Below, piece after piece: positions 1 to 10,210 of a DNA stretch of 64,000 bases. The stretch's first letter is position 1, and each line of letters opens with the position of its first letter. The notes beneath the pieces are model-generated. The model saw nothing but the letters and a program-made list of their open reading frames with translations, ran no database searches and was not told the DNA's origin. Position numbers and translations under genes: made by a program. The DNA lies in the NCBI GenBank assembly GCA_029204225.1, contig CM055095.1, forward strand, positions 19,863,450 to 19,927,449, read 5' to 3'. The DNA comes from Diphasiastrum complanatum. Its lineage: Eukaryota; Streptophyta; Lycopodiopsida; Lycopodiales; Lycopodiaceae.

Positions 1-439
1 ACGTACCGATCATGAACCTACTCACATCCATGGCATACCCTGCGAAAAAAACCAACAATAAATAAGAATTAAACTGCATTCCAGTAGGATCAACAGGCAA
101 AATCCTGACCAAGTAAGCATAATCACAGCCATACGAAAGACTATATTGGTTCTAGCTGCTAGCAATACTTGCCATGACAAAGGCAAACTACACCCCGGAT
201 CGGGCGGTGCTTTGGGATCCATTTGCAAGTGAGAAATTTGACCTCACGAGAATTCGTATAGAATTCCTGCAATACACAAGGCATACAGTAAAGATCAGCA
301 ATTAAGTTGATAGATCTGATTTGAATTTGGGATAAAATTATATTAACGGTTTAAGAAACTGAATCTTCTTCCATTTTAGTGCTGCAACAAATATATTCAC
401 CTCGTCATATTTGATGTAGCTTGGCACTTCTAAATCCAT
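1..439 (-). CDS. Monoacylglycerol lipase / caffeoylshikimate esterase-like alpha/beta hydrolase, 5' exons, cut by window edge
   Basis: Three exons read on the minus strand. Exon 1 (439-401) starts at an ATG and encodes MDLEVPSYIKYDE. Exon 2 (266-173) continues with FYTNSREVKFLTCKW and ends CLCH. Exon 3 (39 to beyond base 1) continues GYAMDVSRFMIG. The joined HGYAM motif and the preceding 'NSR..kfLTCkW' segment are characteristic of plant lysophospholipase/MAGL-type serine hydrolases (Hydrolase_4 family), where HG contributes to the oxyanion hole. Known members hydrolyse monoacylglycerols or caffeoyl-shikimate; the substrate here cannot be told. Intron 1 (400-267) is GT-AG and phase 0. Intron 2 (172-40) works only with a GC donor, because the nearby GT leads to an in-frame stop. 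The catalytic GxSxG, Asp and His would lie outside the window. Family assignment is good; exact subfamily is uncertain. Confidence 0.82.
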
Positions 440-1389
440 TTCCTATTGACCTGGCAATTACAACCAGAACCAAATTATCTGATCAGCTTTTGAGGTGGAT
501 GTCTTGGTTCTGGAAACAGTGAGACAACAACAGCCCACAAAAAGCAGCCTACCACCAGATGAGAAACAATATAGCATACAGAAGGAGCTGCACCAGATAA
601 TCACTATTACTATCAATAGTTCATGACGTAATTAAATGCTCTGGTTTGAAGTAGAACGAGCATGAACTGGCTCCCCTTTATGCTATCAGTATCAGCCTCC
701 TAAGATTAGTGCCACATCAAACAAGAAGTTAGCGGTCTAGTATGTAGATTCTAGAAAGATGTTCTACTAGACTAGAGCTAGAGCACCTGTATTGGAAATG
801 TTAAAAAGGAGGTAGATTGTGTAGGTTTATTGGGTGGACCTACACCATGCCAAGGGAATGCATATAAGGCTGAAAACTAAGAGCTTGGTATAAGTTTTTC
901 CTTGATTCTCAGCCCTTGATGCACTCCCTGACATGGTGCATGGTGCAGGGTGAGGGTGCTGAGATTAAGCAAAAGCCCAAAAAATCTTGCGGGTCGATTG
1001 GTCCGAGGAGAGAGCATAGGTAGTTGCAAGCCATGGGGACGGCGGCCAGATTATTTCAAAACCAATACAACCCATGGACATGATTAGTTGACATAATAGA
1101 TTTTTTGGCTGTGTTCTACCATTGATATGCCGGATGCAATAATTCTGTCAAGAGTCACAAGAATCATTGAGGTCTCAAGATAGAGCAAGAGCTTCACAAG
1201 TCACAAAAAAATGTATGTTTTTTTTCTACGATGTTGAAAAAAGTTGCAAATTGCACGATGGAGCAAGAGTAGCAAGAGACGCGTAAGTCTTATTTTCAAT
1301 GGTAATTTGCTAGTTGAGGAGTCTATACATTTGGTCTGTAGGTCCTTTTAAAATTGCAATTTTTCTTTTTGCAAATATCAACAATGTCC
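440..1389. other. Upstream region of the hydrolase gene, no gene seen
   Basis: This would hold the promoter and 5' UTR of the minus-strand hydrolase. I see no supported ORF, tRNA or repeat boundary here. The sequence is AT-rich with a few short purine runs. Confidence 0.5.
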
Positions 1390-2089
1390 AGACCACCAAA
1401 AGTTATGTCGTATAAACATATAGGTCTTGCTCGATTCTTCGAAGAAAAATTATTCAACAACAGAAAGGGAAGCACTTGGAATGATTTTTACTGTAGAAAA
1501 ATTTCGGCATTATTTGTTGGAATACGCCTTTATATTTCATGTTGATCATTATGCTTTGAAGTATCTTGTTAATAAACCTGATTTATCTGGCCGAATTGCT
1601 CGTTGGGTTTTGTTGCTACAAGAGTTCACTTATCAAGTTGAGCTTCGTCAAGGAAAATATCATACTAATGCTGATTATTTTTTTTGACTTTTCACAAGAA
1701 AGATTGAAGAACCGTTAAATGATGACTTTTCATATGAAAATTTATTCAAGATATCTTCTATGAACTCTTTATATTCTGATATTATTATTTATCTCAAAGA
1801 TCATATGTATCCTGGCGGGTATGACTTGGAGATGAAGACAATATTTCTATATAAAGTCACACCTTATACCATCATCAACAATGTCCTGTATAAGCTTGGT
1901 GCAGATCATCAGCTACGAAGGTGTCTTAAACCTGAAGATATTCTAAAGGTTATTCGAGCCTTACATTCCGAAGATGCCAGTGGACATTTCGCCATGAAGA
2001 ACACTGTTAATAAGATTATGATCGCCAAATATTGGTGCCCCCAGCTAGACAATGATATAGAAAGAAGGACGAAGCACTACGTTCCTTAG
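1390..2089 (+). pseudogene. Ty3/gypsy RNase H and integrase zinc-binding remnant
   Basis: Around 1430-1687 the frame reads KNYSTTEREALGMIFTVEKF and then the LVNKPDLSGRIARW block. This is the C-terminal RNase H of gypsy polyproteins (…YSTTEREALG…FRHYLL…D…RIARW…). After a stop and frame change at about 1688-1760, 1760-2089 gives an integrase N-terminal HHCC-like segment containing a 'SGHFAMKNTVNKIMIAKYWCP' type block. No LTR, protease or RT belongs to it. The fragment stops abruptly at 2070-2089, where a copia reading frame starts. It is dead, with several stops and frame changes. Confidence 0.85.
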
Positions 2090-3135
2090 GCTTCAAACCT
2101 CTATTTGATGACTATATCAAGCATGGCCAAAATGAAATAATCATTGTAGTTGTTTATGTTAATGACACACTTATCTAGAAAAGATAAGTTAATTTCAGAT
2201 GTCAAAAGAGACATTTCTGGAATATTTGAGATCACTGACCTAGGAGAAGCAAAAATCTATCTAGGCTTGCAGATCGAGAGAGACTTTGAAGGTGGTAAGT
2301 TGTATCTTCACCAAAAGAAGTATAGTCGAAAGATCATTGAAGACTTCAACATGCTAGAATGCAAAGGTGTGCATACTCCCATGATACCTGGAACAATACC
2401 GAACAAGGCAGATTGTCCGCAGACTCTCGAGGAAGAGAAGCGAATGGCCAGTACACCCTATCACAGGCTGATTAGATCACTGCTGTATCTTACAGACAAC
2501 ACCAGACCTGATATAGCATTTGTAGTATACAAGATGACCAATATAATCATAACCTTGGATCGTTGCATTGGAAATTAGCAAAAAGAGTACTACAATATCT
2601 CCAGAAAACAAAAGACTATGGACTGTGTTATTCGAAGGAAGCTAGATTTTGGATCGAATCATACAGTGACGCAAGCTGGGCATCCATGAAGGATGATAGC
2701 AAAAGTATTTCAGGAGGTTGTACTCTAGTATCTGGTGCGGCCATACTCTGGATAAGCAAGAAGCAAACAACAGTAGCTCAATCTTCTTGTGAAGCAGAAT
2801 ATGTAGCAGCAGCCAAGATGGAAAATGAGCTTATATGGATCAAGCAAATGTTGGAAGGATTTAACGAATCTATTTCTGAACCTTATGTCTTATTAATGGA
2901 TAACACTTCAGCAATCTATCTTACAAAAGATCCTGTATTTCATTCAAAAACGAAGCACATAGCTATCAAGTATCATGTTATTCGGGACTTAGTCGAGAAG
3001 AAGATACTGAAGACAGTCTTCATACCCACAAAGGAAATGACAGCCGATATCTTTACAAAGCCACTCAGTAAAGCTTTGTTCGAGAAGCAGCGAAGAAGAT
3101 TGGGGTTAATCCAACTGCCCACTTTGAGAGGGAGC
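2071..3135 (+). pseudogene. Ty1/copia reverse transcriptase C-terminus plus RNase H
   Basis: The frame from 2071 reads ALRSLGFKPLFDDY…VVVYVND, i.e. the copia RT active-site box with YVDD changed to YVND at 2155-2166. A stop (TAG) follows at once. The reading then shifts frame and gives FEITDLGEAKIYLGLQI, a copia hallmark. Another shift near 2570 leads to WKLAKRVLQYLQKTKDYGL and RNase H with YSDASWA (Asp), SSCEAEY (Glu) and KHIAIKYH…TADIFTKPL. The N-terminal half of RT, integrase, protease and gag are missing. The 3' end runs into a purine tract and an LTR, consistent with the 3' end of a copia element. Confidence 0.9.
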
Positions 3136-3640
3136 TGTAGAACACTTGATCAGACAGATCTTGATTCTACTAACAAAGTGCACAGTTTACTTGACAAAGG
3201 ATGAGAACCGAACTCGAACTCAAAACATTTCTATTCCTGATCAACTTCAAAAGATTCACAAAATTTATCTTGCTTGAAACTCGAAAGATTTGCGAAACAA
3301 TTTCTTGTTGAAGCTCAAAAGATTCGCGAACAAGTCCTTGTCGCGAAATATTTTGTTTCTTGTCAGAGACACAACAGCGAGATAAGACAGCAAGAAATGT
3401 ATACTGATTCAGATTTAGAATTATAAATTTGTTTTTGATCAATTGTTTCTTATTGTCTGAAATTGTCTTAAGTTGTCTCTTAATTCCGCATTTAATTCTG
3501 CACGCATATTCAATCAAGGCAAAACTGTTCTATTAGTACATAGATCAGAAACAGACCCGATTGAAGACACTGAATAAAGTTTGATTTACTCAAACTTTTA
3601 TCATGTTCTTTGAGGAAGAATTATTACCATTTTTCCTACA
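3136..3640 (+). repeat. Copia 3' LTR (TGTAG…CTACA)
   Basis: A purine-rich tract (about 3123-3135, GAGAGGGAGC) directly precedes TGTAG. The sequence 505 bp later ends CTACA, giving a 5-bp inverted terminal repeat. It lies just downstream of copia RNase H in the same orientation, as expected for a 3' LTR. The matching 5' LTR and the target duplication are not in the window, so the boundaries rest on the inverted ends only. Confidence 0.6.
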
Positions 3641-3649
3641 CGACACACA

Positions 3650-5640
3650 GATGCAAGACAAAGGCAAAGGAGTTGATGAGGAGGCCACTGACGCAGATGA
3701 GGGCAACTAAATAAAATTTATACAGATGGTATCAACAATTTTTCTTGGGTGCAAAGGAAATTGTTGGTAAAATTCATGTTTATGACCTCCACATGCAAGA
3801 AACCGTGATGCACCTTTTCCAAACAACGGACGAGATGACTGAAAATATTAAGTTGTATGCTGAGAAGATTGCATCCCTGGAAGTAGACAACAAGTTGCTG
3901 ACAGAAAGGAACCATTCCCTTGGTTGTCTACTTCAACAACCAACACAAGATGCCCAGTCCTTCCAAGACAACAATAAGGCACTTCAGGCCAAATCTGCAG
4001 AGTTGTAAAAAAATTTTGCAGAGTTGTAGAAAAATTTTGATTCTTTGAACGCTGAGATCAATAAGGTTAAGGCAAAAAAGACAAATCTGTAGACCATTTT
4101 ACAAGACGAGACTAGCAGGAGAATAAGGGCAGAATCTACATATACGCAGCAGCTCTGGGTCAATCGAGATGGATCCTTTGAAGTTGTAGTTAATTCAGGA
4201 CCAGATGCTCAAGAATTTTCGACTTGAATTTCTTCTTTCGCTCGAAAACAACAAAGTGTTATTCGAAGAAGAACTTGCCAAGCTGAAGGAACTTTCCTCT
4301 GAGACAACAATCTGTTCTAGGCTAGATGCACACGAGGAATATTTGCAGGCCCTAGAGAAGATTGAAGAATTGGTGAAGCAGCTTTAGGCAACTCACAAAT
4401 GTTCGGGAGTTGCTGATCACCTAGAGTATGCTGAAGCTTGCATCAAGATCTCTGACCTTCAGAAGGAGGTAGTAGACCTAAAGCAATAGCTGAAGGCCAT
4501 AAGCTCACTGTAGACATCCACAACCAGGACGTTGCTCAAGCACTGCCTAAGGCAAAACGACCAAAGAGAAATCAGTCGAAGGTATGTGTAGAACGTTTTC
4601 AAGTTTTTCCTGAATGATTCTGGAAGTGGAGTCCCTGCCATCTTAACATTGAATTGCAATGGCATGTCGATTATTTGATGCTACCAAGCTTAGTAGGCAT
4701 GGCATTCGAGGATTGGCAGTCAGTATGGGAAAAAGAAGATTTTCTCTGGTTATGGGACCAACTTAGCATAGAACAAAATGGTTGTCTATGTTGGGCCATA
4801 ATCCAAAGTAAATTTAAAGTTTTGCCATTCGGGTTAGTTGAACCGTACATAGGCTCAACCTTCATGTATGCTCTAGAGTATATCCGAATAAAAGAGTACC
4901 AACTTTTGAAGCATAGCAATTCAAAACAAAATTTTTGGAGGCGGCATGCAGAGTTCAAGTTATACTTACTAGAAGGTCATGTGAATATTGAGAAATTTGA
5001 TGACGTAGGTCTTCTGTTAAATATTAATATGGCATACCTAAAACTGTATAGTATATACACCGACTGAGAGCAAAAATTTTTAAGTTATTTTGCAGAATTC
5101 AAGCACAATCTACAGGACAGAGTAAAATCCCATGAATATAAAGCCTTCTGCACATATACTTACTGGCAGTTCGGCACTTTTGCAGCTACAATATTATTTT
5201 TTGTTCAAAACCTATTTGTAAAGTGTAAGTTTATTCAATTCGCATCTACTTTGTTCGAACAGATTACACTTAGAATTTTTTTTTAAGAAGACTTCCTGTT
5301 AGTACAGGATGGGACTTTACTCCCTGTAAGGTTGTCACCATATCGCAATTTACCTATCGAAAGATACACCAGATTAAAAGAAGACATATTATTGCTTGAG
5401 TGTCAAAAAGATTTGAAAATGGCACAACAATCACACGATGATATCAATACATGAAATCTTTTCCAAATTCTTCTTGTGTATGACGTTGCTGATTATGTGA
5501 TGATGTTCAAAGACAATGCAATGTCTAATGTCTACAAAATATATTTCGAATCAACATTTGATTTTGAAATACCAAGTAAAGGTCATATATTCAACGATTG
5601 AAGAAATATCTTTACACTTGACCTAACGAAGAGATTTTAT
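3650..5640 (+). pseudogene. Decayed coding region of unknown nature, coiled-coil rich in its first half
   Basis: Long open stretches, broken mostly by TAG/TAA/TGA codons that would be Gln or Arg before a C-to-T change, cover about 2 kb. The first part (3650-4510) is charged and heptad-like (EKIASLEVDNKLLTERNHSL; EYLQALEKIEELVKQL; ISDLQKEVVDLKQ), so probably coiled coil. The second part (4520-5286) reads nearly continuously through one TGA at 5065. It is rich in aromatic residues (WHVDYLMLPSLVGMAFEDWQ; CLCWAIIQSKFKVLPFGL). A third stretch (5285-5640, with one TGA) contains RLKEDILLLECQKDLKMAQQ and NVYKIYFESTFDFE. I recognise no domain. It could be an extra ORF of a retroelement (it abuts a copia LTR) or a host-derived pseudogene. 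The complete copia element at 5739 inserted just beyond it. Confidence 0.45.
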
Positions 5641-5738
5641 TCAACAACATGAAAGTATTCTTTCCTAGGGAATGAATAATTCTCAAAACAAAGATTATCT
5701 GTTCACGAGGACGTTTCACATTTGAAGAAGGGGACATA

Positions 5739-6012
5739 AGTTAGAATTTGCTTTGCACATGAACACAGATCATGCTACACAGTAACACAGACAGAAAACA
5801 CTCTCCACAGCAAGCTCACATAGCAACTATATTTCTCAAAATGAAATTACACTGTACATATAGTTGTTCACTCAGGCAACCCATGCATGACCCAGGTTGC
5901 CATTGGCAGGACGCGTGCCCCGTTGACTTGCCTCGTGGCGAGGCCAACTGATCCTTATCCACTGATAGGACCCACAGTACGGTAACACAATGATTCTACT
6001 TTAATTCTAACT
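5739..6012 (-). repeat. 3' LTR of the minus-strand copia element
   Basis: Begins AGTTAGAATT and ends AATTCTAACT on the plus strand, a perfect 10-bp inverted repeat. It matches 11534-11807 over its whole length. ACATA lies immediately outside at 5734-5738, and a purine tract (minus strand) abuts its inner side. Confidence 0.93.
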
Positions 6013-6021
6013 CTCTCCCTT
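6013..6021 (-). other. Polypurine tract of the copia element
   Basis: The minus strand reads AAGGGAGAG directly before the 3' LTR. This is the expected position of the plus-strand primer for reverse transcription. Confidence 0.75.
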
Positions 6022-6067
6022 AAAGTAGAGTCTACTTTTTTATACAGTCATATACATAGCTTTAAAG

Positions 6068-7566
6068 TCAACAAACTTTAAGTACAGAAAGCTTTGATCT
6101 AAACTTATCAAACTTTTCTCCAGTAAGTGGCTTAGCGAAAATATCAGCTAGCTGTTCTTCTGTGCTACAATGAACAATATGAACTTCACGACTCAGCAGC
6201 CTCTCACGTATAAAGTGATACTGAATCTCAATGTGTTTAGTTCTCGCATGGAACACTGGATTCTTTGCTAGCTGAATGCCACTCTGACTGTCGCTATGTA
6301 AAGTCGTGGGATTTTTCTTCTTCATGCCAATTTCTTCCAAGATTTGTCTCAACCATATAGCTTCCTGTGCTGCACTACACATTGCCTTATACTCTGCTTC
6401 TGTGGTGGAAAGAGCAATTGTACTTTGCTTCTTACTAGACCAAGAAAAGCAACTACCACAAAACTGAAATACATACCCTGTGGTGGATTTACGATCATCA
6501 TAGTCACCTCCCTAATCCGCATCCACATAGCCACACAACTCAGGTAAACCATCATGCTTCCTGTAAATCAAGCCATACTCTGAAGTGCCTTTCACATAAC
6601 GCAAAATCCGTTTAGCTGCCTTCCAATGCGTTTCCATAGGTGCTGCCATAAACTGACTTACAATGCCAACAACATAGCATATATATGGTCTAGTCATGGT
6701 AAGGTAAATCAAGCTCCCTACTAATTGTCTATACAGCGTAGCATCAAATGACTGTGAATCATCAAGCTTAGAAAGCTTTTTACCTGGTTCAATAGGAGTG
6801 TTTACTGGTTTGCAATCATGCAACCTAAACCTGTGCAACAACTCTTTGACATACTTCACCTGTATTATACCCACTTCATGTCCTTTTTGCCACACTTCTA
6901 CTCCAAGGCAGTAATGCATCAGACTGAGATCTGTCATCTCGAATTGTTCCATGAGGTCTTTCTTGATCATGTCTATTATCTCTTGATTATTTCCCATAAT
7001 AATCAAGTCATCAACAAAAGAGCAATCAAAGCAACCATACCATCAAAGCATAAGACATATAGATTTGGATCAGAATGTGTTCTCACCATCCCCTTTGAAC
7101 GAAAGTAGGCATCAATCCTGCTATACCACGCACGTGGTGCTTGTTTAAGACCATAAAGCGCTTTCTTCAAGTGACATACTTTATTTTCTTGTCCCTTCGC
7201 TACAAAGCCTTCAGGTTGATCCATGAACACTTCTTCTTCTAACTCACCATTTAGAAAAGCAGATTTCACATCCATCTGATGCAAAGACCAACCAAAATGT
7301 GAAGCTAAAGCAACAAGTAGACGTAGAGTATTCCACTTACAAACCTGCGCAAAGGTCTCCTCATAGTCGATGCCTTTACTTTGTGCGTACCCTTTGATCA
7401 CCAATCTTGCCTTGTGCTTTGCTATACTTCCATTTGCATGATACTTAGTCATGTATACCCATTTGCAACCAATGGGTTTCTTGCCAACTGGTGGTTCTAC
7501 TAAGTCCCATGTGCTATTGACTCCATAGCAATTGACTCCATCTCCTCTCCCATGGCCTTGACCCAA
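6068..7566 (-). pseudogene. Copia reverse transcriptase and RNase H domains
   Basis: The RT begins near 7560 with the conserved 'KPIGCKWVYMTKYHANGSI' and ARLVIKGYAQSKGIDYEETF segments. HQMDVKSAFLNGELEEEVFM, the metal-binding Asp block, and LYGLKQAPRAWY follow. A frame change at about 7005, near the second-strand active site, leads to MTDLSLMHYCLGVEVWQ. The end of RT (YLTMTRPYICYVVGIVSQF) runs into a connection segment (YVDAD) that meets a stop at 6512. RNase H resumes at 6510-6068 with a [10 protein letters not shown]-like segment, the second catalytic Asp in [15 protein letters not shown], then [13 protein letters not shown] and [11 protein letters not shown]. Function would be cDNA synthesis and RNA strand removal. 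At least two frame changes and one stop disable it. Confidence 0.92.
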
Positions 7567-7981
7567 ATGCCATCATCCTTCACTTCACCATAAGTCAAAG
7601 GTTCTTTGCTTTGAATAATGCTAGATAAGAGAGCATAATTTGTTTTATATCTTTCAGGTAGTATCTTCTCTCTTGTTGATCTTCGTAGCTCTCCCTGGCT
7701 AGATGATCCTGGAAAGTCATCTACGTCGCGGCTCTCCAACAATCTCTCAAACCACTTAGGGAGCTTCATGTCAGGTGATCGGCTTCCTGGTGAAAATGTA
7801 TCCCACGGTACATCCTTCTCCTTGCATTTGTCACTTGCAACTTCAATCCTTCTTGCACCAAAAGGTTTGTCCCTACCTCTCCAACCTGTCTCTTGAGGTT
7901 GAGTAGTAGCATCTTGATATATATCCTCATGTTCATCACTTGGAAGGTCAATGAATGGATCATCATCAGGTAGTATTCTCA
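7567..7981 (-). pseudogene. Copia integrase-RT linker with a 15-bp duplication
   Basis: A hydrophilic, acidic linker (DDDPFIDLPSDEHEDIYQD…RRSTREKILPERYKTNY) typical of the region between copia integrase and RT. Just downstream (7516-7545, in the start of RT) a 15-bp tandem duplication repeats the codons for MESIA. The frame changes there, so the duplication and frameshift may be linked. Confidence 0.75.
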
Positions 7982-8830
7982 CTATACCATTTTCCCACTG
8001 AATGTGTCTATCTTCTCATCATCCTCGTCTCCATACATCTTGGATTCATCAAAGATAACATCACGGCTTATATGGATTTTGTTTTCCACTAGATCAAAAC
8101 ATCTATAGCCCTTCACACGATCATCATATCCTAGGAATATGCACTTGATAGCTTTTACATCAAGTTTATGTCTCTCTTCCTTAGGAATGTGTACAAAGGC
8201 CTTACATCCAAAGATTCGCAAGTGGTTCACCTTTGGCTTCTTCTTCGTAAATGCTTCCTCGGGTGTTATCTTTGGTATGGCAATGGTAGGACTTCTATTT
8301 TGAAGATAGACTGCCGTGCTACATGCTTCTGACCAAAAATCTTTTGGTAGTTTCATCTCAGCTAGCATAGATCTGGCACCTTTCACAATCGTACGATTCT
8401 TGCGCTCAGCTACACCATTGAGAGCAGGAGTATGAGCTTGCGTAAATTGTCTTTTAATCCCACATTGATCACAAAGATCATTGAAGTCATTAGACTTGTA
8501 CTCACCTCCACTATCTGATCTTAGGACTTTGATCTTCCTACCTGTCTAATTTTCGACCAATGCTTTAAAGCTCTTGAAGTTATCAAATGCATCTGATTTC
8601 TTCTTCAAAAAGTAGATCCACGTCTTACGTGACATATCATCAATAAAGGTCATGAAATAGAAGGCTTTACCTAAGGACATGGTCCTCATAGGCCCGCATA
8701 AATCTGTGTGGATTAAATCCATGATGTTCTTTGCTCTTGCAACACCCCCTTTATTGAAGTTCTCTCGATGCTGCTTCCCATATACACAAGATTCGCACAT
8801 CAATTTCAAGTGATCTTCTATGGTAGGCAA
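7982..8830 (-). pseudogene. Copia integrase
   Basis: Reading from 8830: a CESCVYGKQHR zinc-binding half is followed by LIHTDLCGPM, with the first catalytic Asp. FIDDMSRKTWIYFLKKKSDA comes next, then a stop at 8544, VLRSDSGGEYKSNDF (second Asp) and GVAERKNRTI (Glu). The C-terminal part reads FWSEACSTAVYLQNRSP and VNHLRIFGCKAFVHIPKEER, then KCIFLGYDDRVKGYRC. These are the standard integrase core and C-terminal signatures of copia elements, which join cDNA to host DNA. All three DDE residues are present, but stops and the frame change at 7985 break the ORF. Confidence 0.93.
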
Positions 8831-9634
8831 TCATGTTACCATCTCCAATTTTCTCATCAAACTGAGGCTTCCCAAGTTTAAGTGACCAAGCCTCTTATGC
8901 CACAACTCAGTTTGCGATGGAATGGACTATACAAGTCTGTGTTGCCCCTTAATTGTAGCATTCAACCTGTACAATTTTGTATTGGGCTCTCTTACTCCAT
9001 CCGCAATAACTTTGAACTTTTGGTTCACATCCTTCACAAAGCAACGATCATGGGCGAATTCTACTTTCAACTTTTGATCAGTAATGACTCCAACAGAAAG
9101 TAGATTTTTCTTCAAATCTGGTACGTAAAGTACCTCCCTAATCATCCTACTTTTGCCATCAGGTAGTTGGATTGAAACGGTGCCTATCCCCTTGATCTTG
9201 CACACCTCACCATTTGCTTGTGAAACGGATGTTCTATTATCCAATACTTTCAAACTACTATACCAATTCTTGTTACCTGTCATGTGTCTTGTGGCTCTCG
9301 AGTCAATATACCATGCTTGATCATCTTGATTAGATGACAATGCAGATATGAAAATGCTAGAGTCTTCAATCTCACCCTCATCGACAAGGTTATATGCTTG
9401 TTTTGGTTTCTCCTTGCCTTGTTCCGCCAGGAATTTGTGACATTCACTCTTCCAATGGCCCATTTTACCACAATGGAAGCACTTGCCTTTCTTCTTAGTT
9501 TTACTAGAAGATCCCTCGTCCTCCTGAGACTTGGCAAATTGTTGCTTAGACTTCTTTTTGCCCTTGCCCTTGCCTTGTTTTTGGCGTGTCGCAAGTGTCT
9601 GATCGTCAGTATTTTGATGTCTAGCTTTCACCAT
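8831..9634 (-). pseudogene. Copia nucleocapsid zinc knuckle, protease and GAG-pre-integrase segment
   Basis: A basic stretch (KGKGKKKSKQQ) precedes the CCHC knuckle CFHCGKMGHWKSEC, which packages RNA. The aspartic protease follows with AWYIDSRATRHMTGNKNWY. The catalytic D-S-G-A is altered to D-S-R-A (codon 9296-9298, GGA to AGA on the minus strand). Downstream VLYVPDLKKNLLSVG is the usual copia protease C-terminal motif, and RLGHLN marks the GAG-pre-integrase domain after a stop near 8927. It is in the same frame as gag, separated by a single TGA at about 9641. The altered active site implies an inactive protease. Confidence 0.9.
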
Positions 9635-9640
9635 TTCTCG

Positions 9641-10210
9641 TCATTGCTCTTCCTGCATCAAGAGTCCTATGAGTTCGTCAAAGGTTGGCAATCTTTCTCT
9701 TGATGCTATTCCGCTCACAAACATCTGATAGGGTTCTGTAATGCCACACAATGCATTGTGCACCAGCTCCACATCACGTATGCACTCACCAATAGAATGC
9801 AGTTCATCTCTCATTGTCTTGATTTTGGTCATGTACGTCTGAATGTGCTCTCCTAGCTCCATGCGGGCACTATACAACTTTGACTTCAGAAACATGATTC
9901 TTGATGGATTTGACGTCTTGAACTGCTCCTTTATCACATCCCATGCCTGTCTGGGTGTAACAGCATCACAAATGTGGGTAATGATGTGATCCTTCACTGA
10001 CAAGTTAATGAAGGTCAAAGCTTTCCTCATCTTTTTGTCGAACACTTTGATATCTGCTTCATTTGGCAGCCTTCTCTCATCACCTGTGACAACTTTCCAC
10101 ACGTCTTTCTCCATCAGTATGTTTTTCATTTTGAATTTCCACACCGCATAGTTGAAAATCCCGTCCAATTTGCTACTTTCACTCAAAATGGACTCTCCCA
10201 TGTTTTTCAT
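9641..10210 (-). CDS. Copia gag polyprotein (UBN2 type)
   Basis: A 189-codon open frame with the N-terminal KLDGIFNYAVWKFKMKNIL segment (the copia gag 'F.G.NY..W' motif). A helical core follows (AVTPRQAWDVIKEQF, MFLKSKLYSARM, HIQTYMTKIKTMRDEL), then LPTFDELIGLLMQEEQ. This is the capsid part of copia Gag, which assembles the virus-like particle. It ends at TGA in the context CAA-TGA-CGA, after which the same frame continues into the zinc knuckle. The stop most simply reflects CGA to TGA mutation. Confidence 0.9.
   Translation of the reverse strand: MKNMGESILSESSKLDGIFNYAVWKFKMKNILMEKDVWKVVTGDERRLPNEADIKVFDKKMRKALTFINLSVKDHIITHICDAVTPRQAWDVIKEQFKTSNPSRIMFLKSKLYSARMELGEHIQTYMTKIKTMRDELHSIGECIRDVELVHNALCGITEPYQMFVSGIASRERLPTFDELIGLLMQEEQ

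Noticed and set aside
1-228. 68-codon minus-strand ORF beginning in the same place as the hydrolase exon
   Set aside because: It is the wrong frame; the exon frame with splice sites gives the conserved hydrolase sequence.
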